A DNA stretch of 64,000 nucleotides from Limonium bicolor (lineage: Eukaryota > Streptophyta > Magnoliopsida > Caryophyllales > Plumbaginaceae): the NCBI GenBank assembly GCA_023374045.1, contig CM041777.1, positions 82,454,300 to 82,518,299 on the forward strand, in the 5' to 3' direction. Below are positions 12,655 to 24,147 of this stretch, in pieces. Under the pieces are notes generated by a model. That model was given only the letters and a program-made list of their open reading frames with translations. It ran no database searches and had not been told where the DNA came from. How positions within the stretch are numbered: the first letter of the stretch is position 1; each line of letters opens with the position of its first letter. A program made the translations under genes and the position numbers.

Positions 12655-13090
12655 TTTTTTTTTCTATGGTGCTTGAGGCTTATAATGAGCTCAAGGATTT
12701 TTTGTGAGGTGGTAGTGATTTATGACGTCTTAAAGCTTTTGTGGTTTACAGTTAGGACTTATGACGGGCCTAAGGTTGGAATGATGACTTTTGTGGATGA
12801 TGATTAGGATAACGGGCCTAAGGCTTTGAAGTTGGGGCTTTGGAAGGTGTGGGTTTATGAATGGGTTAATCTTATGATGAGCGTGTGGTTGGGTTGTGAT
12901 GTGAGATGGTGGGTCAGGACTTATGATGAGCCTGTGGTTTTGAAGTTTGGGTTTTGAGTGGTGTTCAAGACTTATGACGAGCCTGAGGTGGAATGGTCTT
13001 TGGATGTGTGGCACTTTAGGCTTATGTCGGGATTAAGGATTTTAGTGAGATGGTAGTCAGGACTTATGACGAGCCTGAGGTACAATGGAT
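12655..13090 (+). repeat. Minisatellite B, ~48-bp degenerate unit around GACTTATGACGAGCCTGAGGT
   Basis: GACTTATGACGAGCCTGAGG and variants occur about nine times with 40-60 bp spacing, separated by GTGGTTTTGAAGTTTGG-like sequence. The unit is unrelated to minisatellite A. Confidence 0.75.
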
Positions 13091-16000
13091 GATGGGCTTA
13101 AGGCTTCAGGTTCCTTTGAGGTTGGTGCTGCCCTGGAAACTCCCCAGTATTTCTTTGAGCAATCAGAGCTACATCGATTGCCCTCAGTATTTTTATGTGA
13201 AACGTGTGAACAAGTCTGTCCTTACAAGGTCAAGGCTCATGTTTTCAATGTGGTGTTTTTCTACCTACACTCGATGTGTATGGTCTTTGCACTTGTTCCT
13301 CTCATACAATCATAACTTAAAGACCATTGAATTTGATAATTGTAATGTGTTTGGTCTATTACTTCACTCGATTAGATACACAACTATCAATTTGAAAGTC
13401 TTTGAAGCTTATAACGGGGCCATCGGGTGTGACTGAAGGAATAGTACCATGGAGGGATGTTTTGGGATGTGTGGAGCTTAGGGGTGACCAAAGCTGCAAC
13501 TTACCCTTCTCTCAAACTCGTATTCCTTGCTCTGAAGTGGTCTTGCTACTTTGTGTTAATTTGCTTTCGGCTTTGGACTTCAAATTTTTTAAGTGCCCTT
13601 CGCCATTTTTCATTGTTAGGCATTTCCTATTTGCCTTTTCATTCATCTTTGGGGTTTTTATGTTTCCCGGCTTTTGCATTGTTTTGACTTGTCTTAGGGT
13701 TCTTGTGTCTCCCAGCTTTGAGTTGTTTTGACTCGTATTCAAGGTTCTTATGTTTCCTGGCTTTAAGTTTTCAGAGTTGTTTTGATGTGAGCTATTTAAT
13801 CCTGGGTCGCTTTGGGACCGTTTGTGGATTTCTGTCATGCTTCTTGTAGCATTGCTCCTTCTTCTGGACTTGTGTACTCGTTATCTGAGAGTCGGGCTCT
13901 TCGCTTCCTTTGGTCACCAGGTAGGATAATCATCACAGCTGGATTATTTTGTGGGCTTAATGATTCAAAAGGGGGATGTATGAAAGGCTCAGCGGAGGTG
14001 CCTAGGGTTTAATATCAGGGTTTCACAAGCTTTTTGGCTATGTGGTGGTATGCCTAAGTGCTTCGTCATTCCTGATAGTTGTGTATATGTCCTTGTTACT
14101 TTTCTCATGTCTAAAGTAAATCTACAAATTATTTCCTTCGATCGGAGTTATGTTGTTTAGCACTTTAGCTCACCTTTGTGTAGCCTCATTGGAGTCATGT
14201 AAAAATAACTCGCTCATTCACTCATGGTTTTTCCACTCAAGGCGCTCTCATAAATTTTCACTCAGAGAGATTTGCTCACACGCTTACACGAAAGTTTGAA
14301 ATTAACAAACTTAACTCAGATTGCCGCCAGTCTTGATTTGGGGTTTTCACATACTTTTGATAATTGTGTGCTTTGAACTGTTTGATAGGTTGCTTTGGTG
14401 ATTTTCTTTTGTTAGAGCATGTTCATCTTTAGAAACAATGACAAGCTTTGTAATAAGGAAATGTTTTGTTATAATTCAAACAAGATATGAAATTCAAAAC
14501 ACAGAAGTACAAAATTTAAAGAGTATTCCACAATACGAAAACAAAAGAAAGTCTCAAAAGCCATAAAATCATGAAGTCTAAACATGAGATCTAAAATGAT
14601 GATAAGGAGAAATGAAACCTATACTACTACTACCCAGGGGAGGAGGTCATGGGAAGACCGAGTACATGTGTGACATAAATGAGTCCATAAGGTCATCCAT
14701 GTGCGCCTGTCTACGCTCCATGCGGATGTGCCTGCACTCCATGAGACTTTGGGTAATGTGCAGGGCTTGAATATCTTTCTGCGAAGTCTCGATCGTAGCT
14801 GGCTGAAGCGAAGGAGCTGGTGAAGCAAAATGAGGAGAGAGAGGCATGGATACTTGGAGTCCTCGTCCATGGGGCCTGACCTCTCCATGGTAAATTCGTC
14901 GTCCTCTGACAAGATACTACCATGAAGGTGTTAAGAAAAAACTACTCTAAGCAGTAAGACCAAGCTAAAACGGGCAAGTGCGCCAATTCGTTGCAATATA
15001 ACAAGTGTCGTATCCAAAAGAAAATTGGTTTCTAATCCCAAGCTTCGGTACTTTAGTAAAGTGCGAACAAAAACTGTAAACGGGGGTTTAGCCGGAGGCA
15101 AGCTTAGTTGTTTGTAATGATGAAAACAATAAAAATAGTAATTAAGTGTTTGATTAGGATGGATGGAAAGAGTACCCTAGGACAGTGGATATCACCAAAG
15201 TTTCCTAATTGCATTCATAAACATACCTCAAATTAGTTGCCTATTAGAGCTAACATCATGATTGCCCAAATCTTGGACTAATCAATTCTCACCTAATTAA
15301 TCACACTCCCTCATTCAAGGCAAGCTAGAGTCACTAGGTAGCATTAAAATCAAGCTCTTAACAATAGCCCTAACACAACACTTCCCTAAATCTAGAGCAA
15401 TGCAAGTTAAGGTTTACCCCTCACATTCCCAGTTTCTAGCTCAACACTAATTTCACTAAAAATTGCAAGAAATGCCATGAGTGATCAATCCAAGACATTA
15501 ATGAAGCTTCAATGGAGATAAATCAACTATAATAAATGAAGTAAGTTTACAAGCTACAAAAGAGCATCTAAGGTTCAAATCCCATCCTAGAGCACAAATG
15601 AAGACTACTCAAACATAGAGAGGAGTAGAGTAGAGAGAGTGAGAAGAAGCCATTGAGGTGGTGGAGAGCTTGGGGAAGAAGATATTTTTTCTTCTTCTTC
15701 TTAATCCCGTGGCGGTCCAGACCAGAAAGAAAAATGTGTGACAGACTTAACCCCGACTGGCCCACAGGGGCGGTTGCCTGGGGCGGTCCAGACCAAAGGA
15801 AAATTTGAGCTTTCAAACCGCCCTACACGGGCGGTACTTAGGGTAGGTCTTCACCGGAACGGTATTTCTGCACTGAAATCGTCCCTATTTGACCTATAGT
15901 CTTTGGCACACTCCTCATGACAGTAAAGCTTGGCCACAAGATCTTGAGAGTCTTCAAAAATCATTGCTCGAATGATCTTTTACCTATATTTTGACCAAAA

Positions 16001-16500
16001 TTATATAAGTTCACCTATATTAATGAAATGCTCTATAAAGTAGTGAAATAGGTCAATGGTTGCAGGAAATGAAGGAAATAAAGACCTTCTAATTACATTA
16101 TTTCACCACTTATCAAAGGGCCATCATCCGGGCCCACTGCCTGCTGTCCTCGTCTAGGGCGGACTGGCCTCTGGGAGAAGACTCTAGCCCATGAGGAAAA
16201 GACTAGCCTTGACCAGTAGAAAACCCTAGGGATTGCAGCATGTCCGTAATGTATGAGGGATAAAGACGCTCCCAAACATCGTCAACCATTGGGACACCCA
16301 CACACTCGCACATCCACTTCATTTAAGTTGGGATAAACCAAAGCGTGACGACCGGCCTGATGCGCTGTCAGCAAGTGGTTTCTTATTAGGATAGATAACT
16401 GTTGTCTCTTAAACCCCAGTACACGTCCACAATTGGTCATTGACGTGTCACACAGATGTCGTAAAATAGGTAAAGAGGATAAAATAAGGTAGAGGACTAA
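13091..16500. other. Repeat-derived non-coding DNA, no gene seen
   Basis: I see no protein motif on either strand. At 15700-15870 the motif GGGCGGT/GGCGGTCCAGACC recurs several times. The stretch 14940-15100 (GGCAAGTGCGCCAATTCGTTGC and following) resembles the leader or LTR of plant LTR retrotransposons, by general impression only. Confidence 0.4.
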
Positions 16501-18060
16501 AGTAACTTTAAACTTGAAACCTATTTGATTGAGAATTACACCCTAGAAATTCACTCTATCTCCCTCCCGCCCAACCTATAGACTCGGGACGGTGCACTGA
16601 AAGTGAAATTCAAATCTCTATGTTGCGCCTCTCTTCTAAATCTGCTTCGTTCTCTTCCGTGACACCGATACACCGCCACTAGGCACCACCGCCACCAGGT
16701 GGTCCACCGATATAACTAAACTTATCTTCTTCATCTCCTCGCTCCCGATATACTAAACTTATCTTCTTCCTCTAGCTTTGGTAGTAATATATAGAACTTA
16801 TCTTCTTCCTCGGTCTCGAGTCTAAGATCTCTAAGTCCAAAGTTGGTGTAACAACTCATATGCTGTCAAAGCTGGTTAAGAATAATACTCTCAACTGAGG
16901 ATGAAGAAGTAGTCATTGAGTTGAAGAAAAGGTATCTTAAATAACTTGAAAATTTTAATATGAATAGACTAATCACTTGTATATAAAAACAACCTTGATG
17001 TCTTCTAGATGAATATATATGAATTATATTTTGACATTATGTCATCGTTTAAGGAACGTTCAAGTACTCAATCAACCAACAATCTTGAGTGATAAGATGA
17101 AGTGTTAAATTCTTGGTAAGCTTTCTTCATTGTTCTTTGTTTTTACTTGCCATTAAACTGTTCCGGGCAAGGTTATCATCACATATTTTGTGACTTTGTC
17201 TTTTGTGTATGTTGTTGTTATATGATAATATTACAAGTTTATTTTAGTTGTTTCCATGCATAGTGATAGCTTTCAACAAACAAAGAATAGGGAAAATCGC
17301 TCAAAAGTTATGTGTGTGCGTAGTGACAATTTTCTTTTAGTGTTTTCTGGTTATCATAATTCTGTACATATACAAAACTGTGACCTTATGGTTCACCCTT
17401 TATTGATACACTATTTTTCTTTTGCAGGCTAATCCTTTTGATTAGGTGGGATTGGGCAGCTTAATGAGTTTTATATAGATAATGGAATTTTTATTATCAT
17501 AATAATATAATCTTAAGATTTTTTTACTACTAATTTCAGTCATGGTATGGTAATAAAAAACAACAGGGAGAACATATATGCTACCGTGTCACAGCAACAG
17601 AATTGTGTGCATCACTGTCTATTTTGGTGTTTGGATATTTTTTCTACTATTATGTTTTTGGTTTTTTTTATTTCGGTTGACTGAAAACCAAATAGAAAAT
17701 CAATTTTCTATTTTTTTCATATATTTCGGTTAATTAAAATCCGAACTAACTAAAATTTGGATTTCAGTTCGGCTTTCGATTTTCACTAAAAAAATTCAGT
17801 TTTTGGAGGTAACAGTTAATTCAGTTTTGGTCAAAATTTGGATAATTCAGTTTTTAGCAGAAATCCATTTTTTTATAATTTGGATTTCTATAAACCGAAC
17901 TATCGAAATGCTCACCCCTACTATAAAGTGTACCACACACATTTAAAATCACGGTTATCCCAAGAGCCGTGATTTAAAGTCCTCATTCAAAGTGCGGGTG
18001 ATTCCCTCTAACTTGTAAGATAATACAACCATTGTTATAGATCTAAAATGTTTACTTAAA
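16501..18060. other. Intergenic, with one hAT-like end near 17906-17922
   Basis: No gene is seen. Sequence at 17640-17925 is rich in CGGTT/AACCGAA and ends GCTCACCCCTA, which is a typical terminus of plant hAT-derived small elements (TAGGGGTGAGC). I did not find the partner terminus, so no element is called. Confidence 0.4.
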
Positions 18061-18064
18061 CATT

Positions 18065-19388
18065 TGACAGGGTCGAGAGCACTCATTCTGTTCTTAAGGC
18101 GAGACTAAAGAGTGCCAGACACACTTTGGATGTAATATTTCTGAAAATCCATGACCACGTGAACACTAGCATCAGGGAGCTGAAAAAGGACTGCGAGTCT
18201 GCAAGGACGAAATACAGAAAAGAGCACATGAGGGTTCCAATTACTGATCTGATCGGGAAGGTTAGTATCCTATGCTTGGATGAGCTAGTAAAGGAGCTTG
18301 GTAGGGGGACTACATTCTAATGGATAGCTCAATTTATGGGTGTGACAAGGTAACCTCTCATGGATTACCATGTACATATAGACTAAACTACATGTTGGAT
18401 AGTGGTATCCTGTGTTCAAAGAGGGATGTACATCGTTTCTGGTACACCCTGAGCTAGAAGAATCACGAATCAACAACTGATATGCTAGACTACAAGGAAG
18501 TAGAGCAAAACAGATGGCATGCTATTGCTGCTGAGATAACATAATCAGATGATCCGACCCTGATAGCAGATGTTACAGTCACTTCCAGAACTTCCTTCAT
18601 CCAGATCTGGCATGCCAATTAGGAGAACCTTTAGAGCAGCTCGGGATTGGTAGACCTACCGGGACATCCAAACCAAACCGACAGGAACCTTCAGCTTGGA
18701 AGCGTAACCGACCACGGGCAAGCCAGTCCTAAGGAGCATCATCATCTGGAAGATCACTGAATAGAGGATCATCATATCCGACTCGATTCATGTCTATGAA
18801 CAACTTCTCATACTACCAGCATTACCAACCTAACCTATATCATATATCATTGGATATATTGATGTTCGTGGAGATGGTAATTGTGGATTCAGGGTGGTAG
18901 CTGATTACCTGCATTCAGACCAGGATAGGTGGAAACAAGTCCGTAAAGGATTGTGCCAAGATATGAAGAATAATGAGTCGGTGAACCATGCATACAGGGA
19001 TATGTTCAATCAAACAATGTACAACCAAATGTTAGGAGAGCTTCGTTGGACTGAAGATGGGCCAGCACCTCCTAAGAAATGGATGAGCACTGAAATAGGG
19101 ACCGTGATCGTGATGCGGTATACTGCGATAGTAGTGTTCTACTCTATTGTAATGCTAGTATGGCAAGTGCCATATACCTTCCAATCAAAAATCATACCAA
19201 TCATGATAGACCAAAGGAGAGATCCACATCGGAGTTTGCCCCAGGGTCATTTTGTAAGGTTTTGTATTGTTGATGATTCTCTACTCCCCCTTGTCTATCT
19301 GCAGTGGTTTTATTATAGAAATCCAAACACTTTTGGAACTTGGATTCATCATTTACAATCTATGTTAGATAGATGGTCTGTAATGTAA
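18065..19388 (+). pseudogene. MULE transposase C-terminus joined to an OTU-type cysteine protease domain
   Basis: The first part (18071-18320) reads in one frame with VLKARLKSARHTLD, RELKKDCESARTKY and VPITDLIGKVS, the conserved tail of plant MULE transposases. After a decayed linker (about 18320-18840), a second frame gives DVRGDGNCGFRVVA (about 18860-18902), the OTU catalytic Asp-Gly-Asn-Cys motif. It continues to a PQGHFVRFCIVDD segment (19237-19280) with a plausible catalytic His and ends at 19388. Some plant MULEs carry such a protease; its role there is not established. Stops at 18318 and in the linker show the copy is broken. The OTU part alone is open for about 170 codons. Confidence 0.82.
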
Positions 19389-19890
19389 CTTAGTTGTTGT
19401 AACTTAGTTATTGTAACCATTTTGACTCAAATTTGATCATTCAATATGTTATGTAACTTAGTTGTTGTAACTTAGTAGTTGTAATTGTTTTAGATGTCAA
19501 TTCTCATTTGTTTCGAAAAAAGGGTCTCTCCACAACATTCCAACTTATTCAACTAAGTTTGGTGAAAAAAAATTGTACTGCAGATAATAAAGTTGACTTC
19601 ACTGCAGTACAAATTTATTTTAAATCATATTAACAGTGTAAACACGTTAAAATGTCTCCCCATCCATTTCGGTGTGTGTGCACCACGACAATAATATTCA
19701 TTTACAACAGAATTATATATATGGTAACATATGATTGATACAGATTAAGTTTATGCTTGTATTTCAACATTTATTCAACCCAAATAATTGATTAATATTA
19801 CTTAAATCATAATTAAAAATGTAAGTATTTTAAATTTATCCTTCAAAAGAACAGATCAAAAATTTCAAATCTAAGGCAAATGTTAGCTTG
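19389..19890. other. Short intergenic gap, no gene
   Basis: AT-rich sequence with a few short TTAGTTGTTGTAAC repeats near 19388-19490. Confidence 0.5.
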
Positions 19891-19895
19891 CCTTC
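19891..19895 (+). repeat. Left target-site duplication CCTTC
   Basis: CCTTC directly precedes the TG of the 5' LTR. The same five bases follow the last base of the 3' LTR at 42564-42568, so the outer boundaries of the chromovirus are exact. Confidence 0.95.
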
Positions 19896-22800
19896 TGAAA
19901 TACCCCGTAATTAAAAACAGTGATTAATTAGGCTAATTATATTTTTAAAGGCTTAATTACACTTAAATAAATACGAGGGAACAAATCCCGAAGAAAACGG
20001 ACCTTTAAAATGGGTTAAAAGCATAAACGAACCTTAAAGCGCGTTTTTCGAGGAAACCGGGAAAACGTGACTTTAAGCGGGTCAAATAGACTCGTAACAG
20101 TTTTGGTCAACTAAATAATCATTAATAAATATTAGTGAAGCTTTAGAACCAATAAAATTAATTAAACGAGAAAATTCTGGAAAACGGGTACCGGATAGTA
20201 AGAACTGTAACAACCAGGAAGTTGTGGGGTAAGAGTACAAATAAACAAAGCTAGTGTGTCCACTTTGCAAATAAAAATAAAATGTGAGTGTGTGTGGGTG
20301 TGTGGGATCGGCAGCCTCCCTCTCTCACTCCCCTTAATTCCTCTCTTATACACATAAAGACAAAACAATAAAAGAAGAGAAAAGAAAACAAGTACAAAAG
20401 TAAAAATAGAAACTCTCTCTCCTCTAGCAACCCTCACTCACGATTTTTCCCCCCTCCTTCTCTATTTTCTTCTCCTTCCTTGCGATGGCCATGGAGTTTT
20501 GAAGAAACCCCCACAAACCTCTCATTCTCTCCTCTCTTTGAGTACTCAAACCTTCTCCAAATCCAATAAAAATTATACCATTGCAACCCCCTTGCAGAAG
20601 AAAACACATTCCACCTTTCAAAAATCGAAAACAACCGTTTTCATCTCCATGGGTATTCTCCATTTGAAGCTTGAGTACCACCATTAGAAGCACCTTCACC
20701 TCCTTGTCATTTTGAGGTAAAAATATTCTTGAAAACCTATCTTTTTCTAGCCCTTATATACAAAACGAAAATTCAAAGTGAGTCTTGTTTTACTCCTTGC
20801 ATTCCAGCCGATTTTGGCTGCTCATTTGGGCTAGGAATCTTGTTCATTTGCTAGACAAGGACTCCACACATTGGTTGGAAGGTAATACTCTTTTCTAAAC
20901 CCTAAAACATCTAGATTCTAGGGTTAGTATAAAGTGAATGCTAAATGGTTTGTGTGGATTGGTATGGTGGTTGTAGTATTGTGCATTGTGTGAGGAAGAA
21001 CAAAGAAGAAGGAAAGAAGGAAGGAGAAGACAAGAAAGAAAGGAAAAACTAGAAACACAAGGTAATTACCTTTACCTTGAGCTTGTTTTGTATAGTAGTA
21101 GTGTAACAGTTTTTGAGTAGTAAAATGAGTAATGTATTTGAGTAATGAGTAGTGGTAATGTAGTAGTGTATTGGAGAAGAGAATGTAACAGTTTTGAAGA
21201 TTTTAAATGAGTTTTAAAAGCTTGGGAAAACCTTGGGTAGTATGTGTATATGTGCAGGAATTTGATGTTTATAGTAGTGTTGAGATGTGTATATAAAGTG
21301 TTGTATAAAACAGGTTGTGAAAATGAGCCATTGTGAGCTGAAATAGTGTGTGAGCAAAGTAAGAATTATAGGGGAGACTATGTCAAATTTTGTGTAGGAA
21401 TGAGAGGACTTAAGTTGTTTAAGAAGAGGAAGTATTTGGAGAGTTGAAAGGAGTGTTTAGTATCTTGTAACAGATTTGGATATGAGTTTGTAAACGGGAT
21501 GGAAATAGGTTGTGAGTTGATGTATTTAAGATGCTAAAAGTGGCATTGGATGAGGGAGTATTGGAGGATAAGTGTTGAGGGAAAAATCTGTAGCATAATG
21601 GAGGAAACAAAATCTGTAGCATTAGTGTGAGGAAACTAGTATAAGAGTCGAAATGAAATGAGAAAAATGTGTAAGTGAATGTAAGGATTGAGTAGTAAGC
21701 TTGGTGGATGAACCAAGGTGATTTAGAGGGTGTAATTAGTGCTAAATCATGTGGGGAAGTATTGGTAAAGATTGGGGAAGCAATGGGTAAAGAGAACACC
21801 CAAAAACAAATTTTAAAACTGAAGTACTGGGCCGGACCGACCTTAGGACCGAACTTGCAAGGTCGGTCGAGCCCATATTTACAAAGACGGGAAACCTTCT
21901 GGAATCGACCGACCTTGCGACCGGGCTTGCAAGTTCGGTCGGACCAGAAAATTCTCCCGTCAGAAACCTACTGGAATGGACCGAACTTGCGACCGGACTT
22001 GCAAGTTCGGTCAGCCAGAAAAATTCCCGTAATGCAAGCTACTGGAATGGACCGACCTTGCGACCGGACTTGCAAGGTCGGTCGGGCTAAAATTTTCAAG
22101 GACGAAACTTACTGGAATGGACCGACCTTGGGACCGGACTTGCAAGGTCGGTCGGCCCTGAAATTTTCACACGATGTAGCCTACTGACTTGGACCGAACT
22201 TGCGACCGGACTTGCAAGTTCGGTCGAGTCAAAAAAAAATGTTTTATTATATGATTATAGTTATCATATGTATATATATATGCCTATACAAATATAAGCA
22301 TATGTATGTAGTAATACACCATTAATGAAGTAATAATGGTGAGAAAGTAAGTGAATGAGTAAGGAAACAAGTTTAAGAAGTAGTAAAGAAAAGAATGGTT
22401 TTGTAACCAAGTAAGAAGGTAATAAAGTAGTAAGTATATATTGAAAGTATCAATGAAGGAGTAAGTATATCAATAATAGATCATTGATCATACTACTTCA
22501 TGTATGTATAGGAATCAAATAGTTGATCCTCGAAGGAACCCGGTAGTAGTATACGACGGTGAACGGTATGATTTCTTCATGCCCTGTATCCTAACTTGGT
22601 TACCCCGATTTGTGTGCTTATGTGATCACCAATAAGATAAATGCATGAATCGGACTTTTATTACGCTTAATTGTGTTTGGACTATATTGTTCTTGTTGTA
22701 TCTTCTTGAACAAATAGTTTGTATAATTCATGAAATGTATGAATGAGGATGAAGTATATGTGTAAGTATGAGTACTTGGGTATTGTATTGATGTACGGAA

Positions 22801-23922
22801 AGAAAGTATGGACTTCTACTAATTCCTAACAATCTAACTCCTAACATGAGTAATGAGTATAATGGAATGAGTAGAAGCCCGATATAGTTTCGGCCACGCG
22901 TGAGGATAAGGAGACACAAGAGGTTGGATCCGAATCCTGGCTATAATCTTTTCCTTGGACCAATCCCCTTGAATGGGTAGCATCCTGGATTAGTGGGCCA
23001 CCCTAAAGCCCTGTGGTGGGATGTAGTAATCCCTGCCCGGAGGTCATACCGACTTAACTGGAAGTAAAGTATGTAAGGAATAAGCATTGTATGTGTATTG
23101 GTCTTGACTATTGTAAGTCATTGACCCGGAGTAAAAGAGTATTGAACACCCGATTAACCCGGGTGTGTAAAGAGGCTAACAAGACCTTGAATGTATTGGA
23201 GAATTGTATCTCCGTAATGCGGTGAGTATGGGTAAGTATAATCGGTTGACTTGAATTGTCGTCCTTATATGTATTGTATGTACGTATGCCTTGTGTATGG
23301 AATGTATTGTATTGTATTGTATAAAGCATGTATGTATGTATGAATGAAACGAACCGCATGTACTCGACCAATTAGTTGGCGTACCCTCGCTAGCACGCGG
23401 GTATGCGGTTATCATATGCAGCGTAAGCTGACCCCCTAGGGGGAATGTTTTTACTCCACAGGTACCCGCGAGGCGTGATGGTAGGGTAAGGACGGGATGT
23501 GATCCTTTTTTATGTAGTTAGTAGCATTGGAATAGTGTACCGAGTTGTACACGGCTAGGCCATTTTGAGTAGCCGGTGTACCATGTGGTACACCTTTTTG
23601 GATATTGAATTCTTATTTGGATAGTAAGGAGAGGATGTATAAACTCTTCATTTTCGGGAAGTAGTCTTGGAATGTAATTTATATATTCAGTATACTCGGT
23701 AATCAAATGTAATTAAGTATTTGGTATTGTAAAGTAAGTAGTATGTATTTGGTTTATTCTAATCATCAGACCGACACGGTAAGTAGTAGTAGCCTTGTTA
23801 ACCTTGGATGGTTAACGGCGTTGTATCACCCGCCGGGAGTAAGTAAGTATTCCACTGCGAGTAAGTAAGTAAGTATGAGAATGATTAGAGGATAATGGAA
23901 GGATTAGCGGTTGGGATGTTCA
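19896..23922 (+). repeat. 5' LTR of the chromovirus (4,027 bp)
   Basis: It starts TGAAATACCCCGT and ends GGGATGTTCA, five bases before the primer binding site. It matches 38544-42563 nearly base for base with scattered substitutions and small indels. A TATATAAAG at about 21291-21299 is a possible TATA box, but the start site cannot be fixed from sequence. It includes a hairpin-repeat array at 21834-22228. Confidence 0.96.
21834..22228 (+). repeat. Array of six ~70-bp units each with a hairpin (ACCGACCTTGC ... GCAAGGTCGGT)
   Basis: Each unit has an 11-bp left arm, a GACCGGACT-type loop and the complementary right arm. Units 1, 4 and 5 use ACCGACCTTGC/GCAAGGTCGGT (unit 1 has a slightly changed left arm). 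Units 3 and 6 use ACCGAACTTGC/GCAAGTTCGGT, so both arms changed together. Unit 2 is mixed. A ~160-codon open frame across the array (21708-22187) is broken in the other LTR and is probably not a gene. Confidence 0.88.
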
Positions 23923-23927
23923 AAAAG

Positions 23928-23939
23928 TGGTATCAGAGC
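23928..23939 (+). other. Primer binding site, tRNA-Met type (TGGTATCAGAGC)
   Basis: TGGTATCAGAGC is the standard plant initiator tRNA-Met primer site. It lies five bases after the LTR. Its 3' half is part of a perfect 8-bp inverted repeat, CAGAGCGA-AGTC-TCGCTCTG (23934-23953). Confidence 0.93.
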
Positions 23940-23998
23940 GAAGTCTCGCTCTGATGATTAGAACCCTAAGTGTAGTGATTACCGAGTTAGGATTTCAA

Positions 23999-24054
23999 CC
24001 GTTTTAAAACGGATACTTAGAAACCTAACTAGGAATTACCGTTGTTAACAACGG
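23999..24054 (+). other. Two perfect palindromes in the leader, CCGTTTTAAAACGG and CCGTTGTTAACAACGG
   Basis: A 14-bp palindrome at 23999-24012 and a 16-bp palindrome at 24039-24054 both start CCGTT, end AACGG and are followed by ATAC. They lie between the primer site and the gag start. In retroviral RNAs palindromes in this region can seed genome dimerisation; that role here is inference. Confidence 0.7.
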
Positions 24055-24147
24055 ATACCCTTGACGTCTGCAAGGACGATACCATTGTTGAATCAAGACC
24101 ATAAGGTCATAGTTTCACCGTATCTAATGTAATCCACACTTGTTCAG

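Noticed and set aside
14619..14923. Minus-strand frames of 66-97 codons starting MSEDDEF or similar
   Set aside because: No recognisable domain, no conserved neighbour, and three overlapping frames of similar length.
17640..17925. A complete hAT element
   Set aside because: Only one end (GCTCACCCCTA) was found; no partner terminus or 8-bp duplication.
21708..22187. ~160-codon open frame in the 5' LTR
   Set aside because: It spans the hairpin array, shows no family motif and is broken in the 3' LTR copy.
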